This document shows, one piece after another, positions 1-8,645 of a DNA stretch of 64,000 bases. The notes below the pieces were generated by a model that was not told where the DNA came from, searched no databases, and saw nothing but the letters and a program-made list of their open reading frames with translations. Positions within the stretch are counted from its first letter, which is position 1. The number at the start of each line of letters is the position of its first letter. The position numbers and the translations under genes were made by a program. Source of the DNA: Hymenobacter sp. PAMC 26628 (GTDB lineage: Bacteria; Bacteroidota; Bacteroidia; Cytophagales; Hymenobacteraceae); contig NZ_CP014304.1 in the NCBI RefSeq assembly GCF_001562275.1, positions 806,001 to 870,000 on the forward strand, read 5' to 3'.

Positions 1-351
1 CAAGCCCACCATGGCCCACAGCGAGTCGAGGCGCGCCTGCTGGGTGGGGTGGCCCTGTGAGAGCCGGCGCACGCCGGCCTGTAGGCTGGGCAGCTGGTGC
101 ACAGCCTTGTAGTAAGTGCGCAAGAAGGCCGTATCGCCGGTGAGGCGGTAGCCCCGCACGCCGGCCTGGGCGTCGCGCAGCACAGCGTTCACAGCGTCGG
201 CTTCCTGTATCACCTGGTAGGTGTGCTGCACCTGCTGGGTTTGCTGCTGCAAGCCCTGGATGCTGAGTAGCGCCGCAGCGCCGCTCAGCAGCAGTACCGC
301 CAGGGCCCCGGTAAAGCCCAGGGTAAACTTGGTGTCGGGGCGAAGGGACAT
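1..351 (-). CDS. CHASE3-domain membrane sensor protein, N-terminal part
   Basis: Only the first 117 codons lie in the window; the gene runs off the left edge. The product starts MSLRPDTKF and has a hydrophobic segment at about residues 9-31. An extracytoplasmic helical region follows, with the pattern V-L-R-D-A-Q-A-G-V-R-G-Y-R-L-T-G-D near residues 57-73, which is the CHASE3 signature (L.DAE.G.RGYLLTG). CHASE3 domains are extracellular sensory modules, most often of histidine kinases and less often of methyl-accepting proteins or cyclases. The output domain is outside the window, so histidine kinase is inference from the usual architecture. The start is the ATG at 349-351, which reads away from the TrmH-type gene and shares a palindromic divergent promoter region with it. 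Confidence 0.75.
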   Translation of the reverse strand, partial: MSLRPDTKFTLGFTGALAVLLLSGAAALLSIQGLQQQTQQVQHTYQVIQEADAVNAVLRDAQAGVRGYRLTGDTAFLRTYYKAVHQLPSLQAGVRRLSQGHPTQQARLDSLWAMVGL

Positions 352-395
352 GCGGAGTGGGCCGGGCGGAAAAGGGCCCGCCGGCGGGCCCAGGG

Positions 396-416
396 CGAAG
401 GTACGGCGTACCTTCG
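396..416. promoter_or_regulatory. palindromic divergent -7 promoter elements
   Basis: The sequence between the CHASE3 gene and the RNA methyltransferase gene is a dyad (CGAAGGTAC-GGC-GTACCTTCG). It carries TACCTTCG on each strand, one pointing at each gene. TACCTTCG is one base from the Bacteroidota sigma-A -7 element TAnnTTTG. The plus copy ends only 4 nt before the ATG at 421, so that leader would be extremely short. No clear -33 TTG was found for either side. Confidence 0.4.
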
Positions 417-420
417 CGCC

Positions 421-1251
421 ATGCCGTTTGCCCCGCTCGACCGCCTCAGCAGCCCCCAGAACCCCCGCGTGAAGGCCCTGGCCCGCCTCCAGCAGAAAGC
501 CGCCGAGCGCCGCGCCCAGGGCCTCACCCTGGTTGAGGGCCTGCGCGAGCTCACCATCGCCGTGGGCGCGGGCGTGGCGGTGGCTGCCCTCTATACCTGC
601 CCCGAGCTGGCCGGTGCGGCCACCGCCGAGGCCCTGCAAACCTTGTTTGCCGCCGAAATTGGCCGGCCCGAGTGGCTGGAGCTCACGCGCTCAGTGTTCG
701 AAAAGCTGGCCTACCGCGAGGGCTCCGACGGCGTGCTGGCCGTGCTGCACACGCCGGCCCGCACCTTGGCCACGCTGCGCCTGCCGCCCAACCCGCTGGT
801 GCTCGTGCTCGAAGCCGTGGAGAAGCCCGGCAACCTCGGCGCCATCCTGCGCACCGCCGACGCCGCCCCGGTCGACGCCGTGCTCATCGGCGACGCGCGC
901 ACCGATTTGTTCAACCCCAACGCCATCCGGGCCAGCATCGGCTGCGTGTTCACGGTGCCGCTGGTGGCCGCGCCGATGGCGGACATCCTGGCGTTTCTGA
1001 AGGAAAAAGGCGTGCGCACCTACGCCGCCGCCCTCACGCCCCGGGCCCATGCCTACACCGCGTGCGACTTCCGGGGCCCCACCGCCTTGGTGCTCGGCAC
1101 CGAAGCCGATGGCCTCACGCCCGCCACCCAAGCCGCCTGCGACGACACCATCATCATCCCCATGATGGGCCGCATCGACTCGCTCAACGTGAGCGTGGCC
1201 GGCGCCGTGCTGGCCTTCGAGGCCGTGCGCCAGCGCCAAGTGGGGGCTTAA
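421..1251 (+). CDS. TrmH/SpoU-family RNA 2'-O-methyltransferase
   Basis: A 276-residue SPOUT methyltransferase that transfers a methyl group from S-adenosylmethionine to a ribose 2'-OH in rRNA or tRNA. The N-terminal ~100 residues match the RNA-binding substrate domain (SSPQNPRVK start, VEGLRE at about residues 39-44). The catalytic domain has the three SpoU motifs: EAVEKPGNLGAILRTADA at about 138-155, LVLGTEADGL at about 222-231, and IIIPMMGRIDSLNVSVAGAV at about 245-264. The Arg and Asn of motif 1 and the SLNVS knot motif are intact. The target nucleotide cannot be told from sequence. It converges on the next gene, and the two stop codons overlap. Confidence 0.88.
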   Translation: MPFAPLDRLSSPQNPRVKALARLQQKAAERRAQGLTLVEGLRELTIAVGAGVAVAALYTCPELAGAATAEALQTLFAAEIGRPEWLELTRSVFEKLAYREGSDGVLAVLHTPARTLATLRLPPNPLVLVLEAVEKPGNLGAILRTADAAPVDAVLIGDARTDLFNPNAIRASIGCVFTVPLVAAPMADILAFLKEKGVRTYAAALTPRAHAYTACDFRGPTALVLGTEADGLTPATQAACDDTIIIPMMGRIDSLNVSVAGAVLAFEAVRQRQVGA

Positions 1252-1559
1252 GCCGCCGGATTTTTCAGCTTCGTGGCGCGGACTTTCAGTTGGTCAAGTT
1301 CCTGGCCGGTACGGTCGTATCGGTCGTTGCCCCGGTTCATAGCGTCAAGAATTGCGTTGGTCATATTGTTGAACAGCAGCACTAGGTTCTCCTGACTGGT
1401 CCGCATTTCCTGGCGTAAGCCACCAATTTCCTCCTTTATCTCTCGGCGCAAGCCGTTGATATCCTGACGCATCTCGCCAATATCTTGACGCATAGCATGC
1501 TGCTCGATTAATATTTCGGCCACTACTTCGGGCAGGTCGCGCTTGTCTTGGGGATTCAT
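1248..1559 (-). CDS. small coiled-coil protein of unknown function
   Basis: A 103-residue protein starting MNPQDKRDLPEVV at the ATG 1557-1559. The frame stays open to 1643, but those codons look non-coding. The centre (about residues 20-60) repeats hydrophobic/charged heptads (MRQDIGEMRQDINGLRREI), which indicates a parallel coiled coil. A short C-terminal region is rich in Asn, Arg and Asp. There is no signal peptide or membrane segment. Many bacterial genomes carry similar short 'MRQD/MRQE' coiled-coil proteins with no assigned role. Its stop overlaps the stop of the RNA methyltransferase by two bases. Confidence 0.6.
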   Translation of the reverse strand: MNPQDKRDLPEVVAEILIEQHAMRQDIGEMRQDINGLRREIKEEIGGLRQEMRTSQENLVLLFNNMTNAILDAMNRGNDRYDRTGQELDQLKVRATKLKNPAA

Positions 1560-1645
1560 AGCAAAGGGAATAAAACCGATAAAACGCAACTTAAATATAC
1601 AGCTGGGGCCCCAGCGCGGCAGTTCTGCGTCTGTAAAAACCAAGG

Positions 1646-4123
1646 CTACTGCGCGGCCGTGCTCGTCTTTAGCTCGATTTCGTCGCTCTTCAGGCCCGCG
1701 CCGGTGGCCTTTAGGCGCAGGGCCCCGGCCTTGTTGCTGGCTTGCACGATGGCCATTACCTGGCCGCTGAAGGCCTTCATCTGGGGCTTCTGGAAAGATT
1801 CAAGGTTGGTGGGGTCGCCGTTGCCCACGGCGCGGAAGGTGCCGGCGCCGCTCACGGCAAACTTCAGCTCGGTGGCGGCGGCGGGGCAAAGGTTGCCCTG
1901 GGCGTCTTCCACGCGGGCCGTGACGTAGGCTAGGTCCTGGCCATCGGCGGCGAGGGCAGTGCGGTCGGCTACCAGGCGGATGTGGTCGGGCTTGCCGGCG
2001 GTGCGCACGGTCTCCTCGGCCACGGCCTTGCCTTGGGCGTCGTAGGCCACCACTTTTAGGGCCCCGGGCGCATACTTCACGTCGTTCCACATCAGGCGGT
2101 AACGCGTCTGGGGCTGGTCGGAGGGCCCCTTGGTTTGGCGGCCCTGGCTCTGGCCGTTCACAAACAGCTCGGCCGAGGGGTAGCTGGTGTAGCAAAACAC
2201 CGGCGTTGGTTGGCCCTCGCGGCCGGGCCAGGTCCAGTGCGGCAGCAGGTGCAGGGTGGCGGCGGCGGTGTTCCAGCGGGCGCGGTATAGGTAGAAGCGG
2301 TCCTTGGGCATGGTGGCCAGGTCCAGCATCCCGAACATGGAGCTGTGCGAGGGCCACTTCTCGTCGTAGGGCGTGGGCTCGCCGAGGTAGTCAAAACCCG
2401 TCCACACGAACTCGCCCATCACGTAGGGCAAATCGTCCTGGGCCACAAATTCCTCGTCGGGCGTCTGCGACCAGTTGCAGGCCTCTAGGTCGTACGACGA
2501 CGACTGCTGATCGTCGTACTTCTTGTCTTTGCCCTTCACCACCGGGAACTTATACACCCCCCGCGAGCTGACCGTCGAAGCCGTTTCCGAGCCGAATAGA
2601 AAGCCCTGGGGCAGCTTGCCGAACGCTTCCGCGTAGCGGTGCGGCTTGTAGTTGAAGCCCGGCACGTCGAGCACCGAAGCAAAGTTGTTCTTCAGGTCGT
2701 CGTCGAAGCGGTCCATGCCCGCCATCACCAGGCGCGTGGGGTCTTCGCGGTGGCAGATGTCTTGCAGGCGCTTGGCGATTTTGTTGCCGCCGGGCGTGCT
2801 CTGGTCGGGCACCTCGTTGCCGATGCTCCACATAACGACCGAGGGGTGGTTGCGGTCGCGGTGCACCATGTTCACGATGTCGCGCTCCGACCACTCGTCG
2901 AAGTACTGGCTGTAGCCATTCTTCACTTTCGGCGATTTCCACTCGTCAAACGCCTCCACCATCAGCATGAAGCCCATTTCGTCGCACAAGCTCACCAGCT
3001 CGGGGGCGGGCATGTTGTGCGAGGTGCGGACGGCGTCGCAGCCCATGTCCTTGAGCAGCGTCAGCTGCCGGCGCAACGCGGCCGTGTTGATGGCCGCGCC
3101 CAGGGGCCCCAGGTCGTGGTGGTTGCACACGCCCTTGAACTTGCGCGGCTGCCCATTCAGCGAGAAGCCTTTGCCCGCCTCAAACTTGAACGAGCGAATG
3201 CCAAAGCGCGTGGTGTAGGCGTCTTTCAGCGCGTCGCCGGCGTAGAGCTTCGACGAGGCCGTGTACAAAACGGGCGTCTCAGGGGCCCACAGCTTGGGCT
3301 GGGGTACCACCAGGTTCTGCTCAAATTCCAGCCCGTCGGTGGCCGCCAGGGGCGTGCTCGTGGTGGCCACCACCTGGCCGGCCGCGTCGCGGATTTCGGT
3401 GTCGAGCCGCAGCGGCTGGTAGGCCCCCGTGGGCGTGGCCACCGTGGTGCGCAGCTTCACCTTGGCGAAGCTGGCGGTGATTTCGGGCGTGGCCAGGTAC
3501 GTGCCCCACACGGGGATGTGCACGTCGTCGGTCACGATGAGGTGCACGTTGCGGTAGAGGCCGGCGCCGGGGTACCAGCGCGAGGTCTCCGGCTGGTTTT
3601 GGAGCCGCACCGCCAGCACATTGTCACCCCCGGGGTTCAGAAACGAGGTGATGTCAAACGAGAACGAGTTGTAGCCATACGGCCAGAAACCCACTTCCTT
3701 GCCGTTCACAAACACGTGGGCGTTGCTCATGGCGCCGTCGAAGAGCAGCACCGCCCGCTGGCCGGCCCCGAACTGCGGCACCGCTAGCCGCCGCCGGTAC
3801 CAGCCCGTGCCGATGAACGGGAGGCCCCCGGTGCGGCCCGCTTTCAGCGTTGCTTTGGCCTCGTTGTTCTGCTCGATTTTAACGGCTTGTAAGTCATTGT
3901 TGCCGTCAAAGGGCCCCGCAATGGCCCAGTCGTGGGGCACGCGCACCGTTTGCCACTTCGCGTCCTTGAAGGCCGGGTTTTGGGCCCCGGCCACGTCGCC
4001 CTTGCTGAATTTCCAATTAGTATCGAGCAGGTACTCGTGCCGGGCTTGGGCGGTGGCGGGGCGGGCGGCCAGCAGCAGCAGCGTGGCGGCCAGGGCCTTC
4101 AGTGGGAGGGCTGGACGGGGCAT
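1646..4123 (-). CDS. glycoside hydrolase family 2 beta-galactosidase, secreted
   Basis: An 825-residue exo-acting glycosidase, probably beta-galactosidase. A signal peptide (MPRPALPLKALAATLLLLAA, then ATAQA) sends it to the periplasm or cell surface. The order is: jelly-roll sugar-binding domain (about 30-200), immunoglobulin-like domain (about 205-310), TIM barrel (about 315-600), then a DUF4982-type and a further Ig-like domain to the end. The acid/base Glu is in WSIGNEVPDQ and the nucleophile is in GSETAST; both are intact. Length and domain order fit Bacteroidota GH2 enzymes with DUF4982. It is alone, with no susCD pair beside it. Substrate could also be another beta-linked sugar. Confidence 0.88.
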   Translation of the reverse strand: MPRPALPLKALAATLLLLAARPATAQARHEYLLDTNWKFSKGDVAGAQNPAFKDAKWQTVRVPHDWAIAGPFDGNNDLQAVKIEQNNEAKATLKAGRTGGLPFIGTGWYRRRLAVPQFGAGQRAVLLFDGAMSNAHVFVNGKEVGFWPYGYNSFSFDITSFLNPGGDNVLAVRLQNQPETSRWYPGAGLYRNVHLIVTDDVHIPVWGTYLATPEITASFAKVKLRTTVATPTGAYQPLRLDTEIRDAAGQVVATTSTPLAATDGLEFEQNLVVPQPKLWAPETPVLYTASSKLYAGDALKDAYTTRFGIRSFKFEAGKGFSLNGQPRKFKGVCNHHDLGPLGAAINTAALRRQLTLLKDMGCDAVRTSHNMPAPELVSLCDEMGFMLMVEAFDEWKSPKVKNGYSQYFDEWSERDIVNMVHRDRNHPSVVMWSIGNEVPDQSTPGGNKIAKRLQDICHREDPTRLVMAGMDRFDDDLKNNFASVLDVPGFNYKPHRYAEAFGKLPQGFLFGSETASTVSSRGVYKFPVVKGKDKKYDDQQSSSYDLEACNWSQTPDEEFVAQDDLPYVMGEFVWTGFDYLGEPTPYDEKWPSHSSMFGMLDLATMPKDRFYLYRARWNTAAATLHLLPHWTWPGREGQPTPVFCYTSYPSAELFVNGQSQGRQTKGPSDQPQTRYRLMWNDVKYAPGALKVVAYDAQGKAVAEETVRTAGKPDHIRLVADRTALAADGQDLAYVTARVEDAQGNLCPAAATELKFAVSGAGTFRAVGNGDPTNLESFQKPQMKAFSGQVMAIVQASNKAGALRLKATGAGLKSDEIELKTSTAAQ

Positions 4124-4318
4124 GGGAAGCAGGGTTTGGCCCGAAAGCTAAGGCCTGCTCCCCGGTTGCGGCGCCGCTTAATAGGACTTGTACGGTAAAA
4201 ATTTACCCCGGGGCCCTGGCTAATTGGCTTCCCCAGCTTGCTGGCCGGTCGTCACCAGGCTAGGTGGGGGGGGCGGTATGCTCCCATGCGCGGGCGCAGC
4301 CGCAAGTTGGCGTAAAGC

Positions 4319-4348
4319 AAAGCACCGGCCCCGCGAGGCCGGTGCTTT
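4319..4348. terminator. bidirectional hairpin
   Basis: AAAGCACCGGCC and its complement GGCCGGTGCTTT enclose a 6-nt loop, flanked by A and T runs. It lies downstream of the DUF6630-like gene and upstream of the beta-galactosidase start, so it most likely ends the former. Confidence 0.65.
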
Positions 4349-4395
4349 AACCAAAAGCGCGGGCCCTGTATAGGGCCCCAGGAATGGCCTGTGCG

Positions 4396-4911
4396 CTAAT
4401 ATACCGTCAAGCCAAAGCCCAGGGCCCCGGCCTGCTGGCGCACGGCCTCTGCCTGCGCATCGGCCACCACGCCCAGCGGAAATACGTCGCTGTCGAGCGT
4501 GAACAGCACCAGTGCCAAGCCCAGCGCCTCCAGCGCGTCCTGCACGGCGTCGAGCTGCTCGGGGCCCGAGCCGCGGCGGCCGGCCAAGGCCCCGGGGGGC
4601 AAGGCCAGCCCTTCGCCCTGCTGCGTCAAGATATCATTAAGGGCTTCCGCAAGCTCGGCGGAGGTGTCCTGCTCGTCGCTTTCCCAGGCCAAGTTTTCGG
4701 CCAACAGGGCGTCGAGCAGGGCCACATCGCGCAGCTCCTGGGCGGGCAGGGCCCCGGCCATGCCCCGCTCGGCCAGCTCCCCGGCAAACTCTATTTGGTA
4801 CGCCTCTGGGTCGGCCAGCACCAGGGCCAGCCGGGCAGTTGCCCGTTCGGTAGCGGCAGCGTTGGCGCCGGTGAAGCATTGAACGAATTGATGCAGTGGG
4901 GTGGGGCTCAT
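4396..4911 (-). CDS. DUF6630-like conserved protein
   Basis: A 171-residue acidic soluble protein starting MSPTPLHQF at the ATG 4909-4911. An open stretch further upstream has no support. Features: WESDEQDTSAELAEALND at about 76-93, and a C-terminal LVLFTLDSDVFPLGVV block at about 134-149 followed by a short helix. From memory this combination (W-E-S-D then a D-S-D-.-.-P strand) resembles the DUF6630 family. The match is by eye and modest, and no biochemical role is known. It sits upstream of the beta-galactosidase gene on the same strand but is separated from it by a strong hairpin, so they are probably separate units. Confidence 0.5.
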   Translation of the reverse strand: MSPTPLHQFVQCFTGANAAATERATARLALVLADPEAYQIEFAGELAERGMAGALPAQELRDVALLDALLAENLAWESDEQDTSAELAEALNDILTQQGEGLALPPGALAGRRGSGPEQLDAVQDALEALGLALVLFTLDSDVFPLGVVADAQAEAVRQQAGALGFGLTVY

Positions 4912-4963
4912 ATTGTGGGAACGGAAACGGCGGCGGAAATTTCTGGTGGCAATAACTAATAAA

Positions 4964-4996
4964 AAAAGGGGCGCGACCAAAGCCGCGCCCCTTTTC
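4964..4996 (-). terminator. terminator after typA
   Basis: AAAAGGGGCGCG pairs with CGCGCCCCTTTT around a short loop, just past the typA stop (minus strand). Confidence 0.65.
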
Positions 4997-5013
4997 CAAA
5001 AAACTCTGGCAAT

Positions 5014-6825
5014 CTATTCAGCCGTTTTGGCGTAGCGCAGGCGCTCGTTTTCATCGAGCAGAATTTTGCGCATCCGGATCGACTTCGGCGTCACTTCCAG
5101 GTACTCGTCCTTCTGGATGTATTCCATGGCTTCTTCCAGCGAGAACTGGCGCTTGGGCACAATCTTGGCGTTGTCGTCCGTGCCCGACGCGCGCATGTTG
5201 GTCAGCTTCTTGCCTTTCTGGATGTTCACGGTTAGGTCGTTCGGGCGGGTGTGCTCGCCGATTACCTGGCCGCCGTACACTTCCTCGCCCGGGTCGACGA
5301 AGAACGAGCCGCGGTCCTGCAGCTTGTCGATGGTGTAGGCGGTGCCGGCACCAGTTTCCAGCGAAATCAGCGAACCAGCAATCCGGCCCGGAATAGGGCC
5401 CTTGTGCTCTTCGTAATCCACAAAGCGGTGGTTCATGATGGCCTCGCCGCCGGTGGCGGTCAGCACGTTGTTGCGCAGGCCAATCAGGCCGCGCGACGGG
5501 ATGGTGAACTCCAAATGCTGCAAGTCGCCCTTGGGCTCCATGATGGTCATTTCGCCCTTGCGCATGCTCACCAGCTCAATCACCTTACCGGCCGATTCCT
5601 CGGGCACGTCCACCACCAGCAATTCGATGGGCTCGGTGCGCTTGCCTTTTTCGTCTTCTTTGAACAGCACCTGGGGCTGGCCCACCTGCAGCTCGTAGCC
5701 TTCGCGGCGCATGGTTTCAATCAGCACCGACAAGTGCAGGATACCACGGCCAAACACCAAGAAGGTGTCCTCTTTGTCGGTGGCTTCCACGCGCAGGGCG
5801 AGGTTTTTCTCGGTCTCTTTGAACAGGCGGTCGCGCAGGTGGCGCGAGGTCACGAACTTGCCTTCCTTGCCGAAGAACGGCGAGTTGTTGATGGTGAAGA
5901 GCATGTTCATCGTCGGCTCGTCGATGCTGATGCGCTCCAACTGCTCGGGGTTATCCGCGTCGGCCAGCGTATCACCAATGTCGAAGCCTTCGATGCCCGA
6001 CACGGCGCAGATTTCGCCGCTGCTCACTTCGTCCACTTTCACGCGGCCGAGGCCTTCGAATACGTGCAGCTCGCGGATTTTCACTTTCTTGATGGTACCA
6101 TCAGCCTTCATCAGGCTCATGTTGGTACCTTCTTTCAGCGTGCCGCGGTGCACGCGGCCGATGGCGATACGGCCCACGAACGACGAGTAGTCGAGCGAGG
6201 TAATCTGCATCTGGGGCGTGCCTTCCAGAGTCGGCGCGGGCGGAATCGACGAGATAACCGCGTCGAGCAGCGGAATCAGGTTGTCGGTTTTGTGCTTCCA
6301 ATCGGTGCTCATCCAGCCCTGCTTTGAGGAACCGTACAAAGTCACGAAATCAAGCTGGTCTTCGCTAGCACCCAGGTTGAACATAAGATCGAAAACCTGC
6401 TCGTGCACCTCGTCGGGGCGGCAGTTCTCTTTGTCCACTTTGTTCACCACCACGATGGGTTTCAGGCCCAAAGCAATGGCTTTGCCGAGCACGAAGCGGG
6501 TCTGCGGCATGGCACCTTCAAAGGCATCCACGAGCAGCAATACGCCGTCGGCCAGTTTCAACACGCGCTCTACCTCGCCGCCAAAGTCGGCGTGACCAGG
6601 GGTATCGATGATGTTAATTTTGGTGCCGTTGTAGCGTACCGATACGTTTTTAGAAACGATGGTAATGCCGCGCTCGCGCTCCAGGGGGTTGTCGTCTAGA
6701 ATCAGGTCGTCGAAGTGCTGGTGCGCGTCGAAAATCTTGGATGCGTGGATAATCTTATCCACCAGGGTCGTTTTGCCGTGGTCAACGTGAGCGATGATGG
6801 CAATGTTCCGAATATTGTTGGCCAT
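5014..6825 (-). CDS. typA: translational GTPase TypA/BipA
   Basis: A 603-residue ribosome-associated GTPase of the EF-G/LepA class, linked in other bacteria to 50S assembly and growth at low temperature. The G1 loop is AHVDHGKTT near the N-terminus. The switch region has RGITI, G3 is DTPGHADFGGEVERV, G4 is NKVD, then come domain II, domain III and the BipA-specific C-terminal domain (VYGGQVIGEHTRPNDL and NMRASGTDD). The length is typical. The start is the ATG at 6823-6825 (MANNIRNIAII); the 15 extra upstream codons are not conserved-looking. A minus-strand TACCTTTG sits about 20 nt upstream. Confidence 0.97.
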   Translation of the reverse strand: MANNIRNIAIIAHVDHGKTTLVDKIIHASKIFDAHQHFDDLILDDNPLERERGITIVSKNVSVRYNGTKINIIDTPGHADFGGEVERVLKLADGVLLLVDAFEGAMPQTRFVLGKAIALGLKPIVVVNKVDKENCRPDEVHEQVFDLMFNLGASEDQLDFVTLYGSSKQGWMSTDWKHKTDNLIPLLDAVISSIPPAPTLEGTPQMQITSLDYSSFVGRIAIGRVHRGTLKEGTNMSLMKADGTIKKVKIRELHVFEGLGRVKVDEVSSGEICAVSGIEGFDIGDTLADADNPEQLERISIDEPTMNMLFTINNSPFFGKEGKFVTSRHLRDRLFKETEKNLALRVEATDKEDTFLVFGRGILHLSVLIETMRREGYELQVGQPQVLFKEDEKGKRTEPIELLVVDVPEESAGKVIELVSMRKGEMTIMEPKGDLQHLEFTIPSRGLIGLRNNVLTATGGEAIMNHRFVDYEEHKGPIPGRIAGSLISLETGAGTAYTIDKLQDRGSFFVDPGEEVYGGQVIGEHTRPNDLTVNIQKGKKLTNMRASGTDDNAKIVPKRQFSLEEAMEYIQKDEYLEVTPKSIRMRKILLDENERLRYAKTAE

Positions 6826-6845
6826 ATGGGTTGGTTTTGCGGGTG

Positions 6846-6853
6846 CAAAGGTA
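6846..6853 (-). promoter_or_regulatory. -7 promoter element upstream of typA
   Basis: TACCTTTG on the minus strand, matching the Bacteroidota -7 consensus TAnnTTTG, about 20 nt before the typA ATG. No -33 TTG was seen at the usual spacing. Confidence 0.4.
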
Positions 6854-7065
6854 CGTACAAAAAGGCGCAAAGCCTCGTGGTAATCAAGTCTTAACCCCTG
6901 GCCGCCGCGGCGTGGAGCCGCGCAGCCAAGCGTGTCGCCCTAAATCGGTTAGGTGGGGTGTAAGGTTCCCGGCCGGTCGGCGTCCACCCCACCGACCGAA
7001 CCGGGGCCCAGCTCCGTATGTTGGGCTGTTCGAGCTTCACCCCTTAAAATTAATCCTCTTTTTCG

Positions 7066-7617
7066 ATGCGTTCCGCCCTATTGTTTTTCGTCGTTTCTGC
7101 CCTCACCCTCAACGTGGCCTGCTCGCAGCAGCAGCCCGGCGCCGTGGCCCTGGCCACCCCCAAGGGCCAAACCGCCGCCCCTGGCACCTACCCCAAGCCG
7201 GCCGCCGTCACGGGCAAGCCCGGCGAGTTCCCCATCCAAAAAACCGACGCCGAGTGGCGCAAGCAGCTCACGCCCGACCAGTACTACATCTTGCGCGAAG
7301 AGGGCACCGAGCGGCCGTTCACGGGCAAGTACCACGACAACCACGCCGCCGGCACTTACTACTGCGCCGCCGACCACAACCTGCTGTTCAGCTCGGCCAC
7401 CAAGTTTGACTCGGGCACCGGCTGGCCCAGCTTTTGGGCCCCGGCCAACAACGCCAGCCTGAAGGTGAAGTCGGACGAGAGCTTTGGCATGAGCCGCGAC
7501 GAGATTGTGTGCGCCAAGTGCGGCGGCCACCTCGGCCACGTGTTCAGCGACGGACCTAAGCCCACCGGCGAGCGGTACTGCATGGACGGCAACGCCATGG
7601 TGTTCGAGAAAAAATAG
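7066..7617 (+). CDS. msrB: peptide-methionine (R)-S-oxide reductase, lipoprotein-type
   Basis: A 183-residue MsrB that reduces methionine-R-sulfoxide in oxidised proteins. The N-terminus is hydrophobic and ends NVAC (Cys19), which suggests a lipoprotein or at least an exported protein; the lipobox is loose. The SelR domain spans about 63-183: GTERPFTGKY, KFDSGTGWPSFW, and RYCMDGNAMVF carrying the catalytic Cys172. The usual zinc site uses two CxxC pairs. Here the second pair is present (CAKC, 149-152), but the first reads C100-A-A-D103, with Asp replacing the second Cys. Confidence 0.9.
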   Translation: MRSALLFFVVSALTLNVACSQQQPGAVALATPKGQTAAPGTYPKPAAVTGKPGEFPIQKTDAEWRKQLTPDQYYILREEGTERPFTGKYHDNHAAGTYYCAADHNLLFSSATKFDSGTGWPSFWAPANNASLKVKSDESFGMSRDEIVCAKCGGHLGHVFSDGPKPTGERYCMDGNAMVFEKK

Positions 7618-7771
7618 CTTTCTGAGACTTTCCTTGAGTTTGCTGCGAAAGCCGTTTCTGCCCATTGCGCAGGGGCGGCTTTTGCATGGGCCGGCCGGGG
7701 CCCCGGCAAACAATTTAGGGCCCCGGCGGGGTTTTGAAACCCTAAGTCACTCGTTTCATTCGTTGCTGCCC

Positions 7772-8560
7772 ATGTCGCCTACTTCCAACACCACCGAGGC
7801 CCTGCAAGCCGGCCTGCTGCCCACCCGCCAGCGCCTGCTGGCCCACGGACTCTACCACCAAATCCAGTCTCTTGATGACCTGCGGCTGTTCATGTCGCAC
7901 CACGTGTTTGCGGTGTGGGATTTCATGTCGCTGCTGAAAGCCTTGCAGCGCGACCTGACCTGCGTGACGCTGCCCTGGTACCCCACGGCCAACCCCGCCA
8001 CCCGCCGCCTCATCAACGAAATTGTGCTGGAGGAGGAGTCGGACGTGGACCCACAGGGCCGCCCCACCAGCCACTTCGAGCTGTACCTGCAGGCCATGCG
8101 CGAGTGTGGCGCCGACACCGCGCCCGCCGAGCGATTGCTGGCCGCGCTGGCCACCGGCCAGTCGGTGGCCGCCGCCCTGGAGGCCGCTGGGGCCCCCGCG
8201 TCGGTGCGCCAGTTCGTCAACACCACGTTCGACATCATCGGGGCCGGGCAGCCGCACGCGGTGGCCGCGGCCTTCACCTATGGCCGCGAGGACTTGATTC
8301 CCGACATGTTCCGGCAATTGGTGGGGCGCTTGCAAACGCAATTCCCCAGCCAGCTCGACACGTTTATTTATTACCTCGACCGCCACATCCAGCTCGACGA
8401 AGAGGTGCACACGCCCCTGGCCCAGCAGATGGTGCGCGAGCTGTGCGCCGATGATTCGCTGCGCTGGCAAGCTGCCCAAAATGTGGCCCAGCGCAGCCTG
8501 GAGGCCCGTCTGGCCCTGTGGGACGGCGTGCTGGGGGCCCTGGCACTGGTGGCCGCGTAG
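7772..8560 (+). CDS. DUF3050 domain-containing protein
   Basis: A 262-residue soluble helical protein, start ATG 7772-7774 (MSPTSNTTEA). It matches the DUF3050 family: HVFAVWDFMSLLKALQ at about 46-61, NEIVLEEESD at about 85-94, FELYLQAM at about 102-109 and YYLDRHIQLDEEVH at about 195-208. Conserved His and Glu residues in these helices recall haem-oxygenase/TenA-like folds, so metal or cofactor binding is possible, but the family has no established activity. It is followed by a hairpin terminator and stands alone. Confidence 0.8.
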   Translation: MSPTSNTTEALQAGLLPTRQRLLAHGLYHQIQSLDDLRLFMSHHVFAVWDFMSLLKALQRDLTCVTLPWYPTANPATRRLINEIVLEEESDVDPQGRPTSHFELYLQAMRECGADTAPAERLLAALATGQSVAAALEAAGAPASVRQFVNTTFDIIGAGQPHAVAAAFTYGREDLIPDMFRQLVGRLQTQFPSQLDTFIYYLDRHIQLDEEVHTPLAQQMVRELCADDSLRWQAAQNVAQRSLEARLALWDGVLGALALVAA

Positions 8561-8599
8561 CCGGGCCCCAACCCCCCGGCCCCGCGCCGCGTTTGAAGC

Positions 8600-8629
8600 A
8601 ACGGCCGCCCGCATCTGGGCGGCCGTTTT
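8600..8629. terminator. hairpin terminator
   Basis: AACGGCCGCCC pairs with GGGCGGCCGTT and is followed by TT. It lies between the DUF3050 gene and the small lipoprotein gene. Confidence 0.65.
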
Positions 8630-8645
8630 GCGTCATCCCGGAATT

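Noticed and set aside
2639..3787. 382-aa open frame antisense to the beta-galactosidase gene
   Set aside because: Shadow frame with a Val/His/Gln bias. The GH2 domains are continuous on the other strand.
5251..6327. 358-aa open frame antisense to typA
   Set aside because: Same artefact: the His/Val/Ala-rich composition mirrors typA codons, and no motif or separate promoter is seen.
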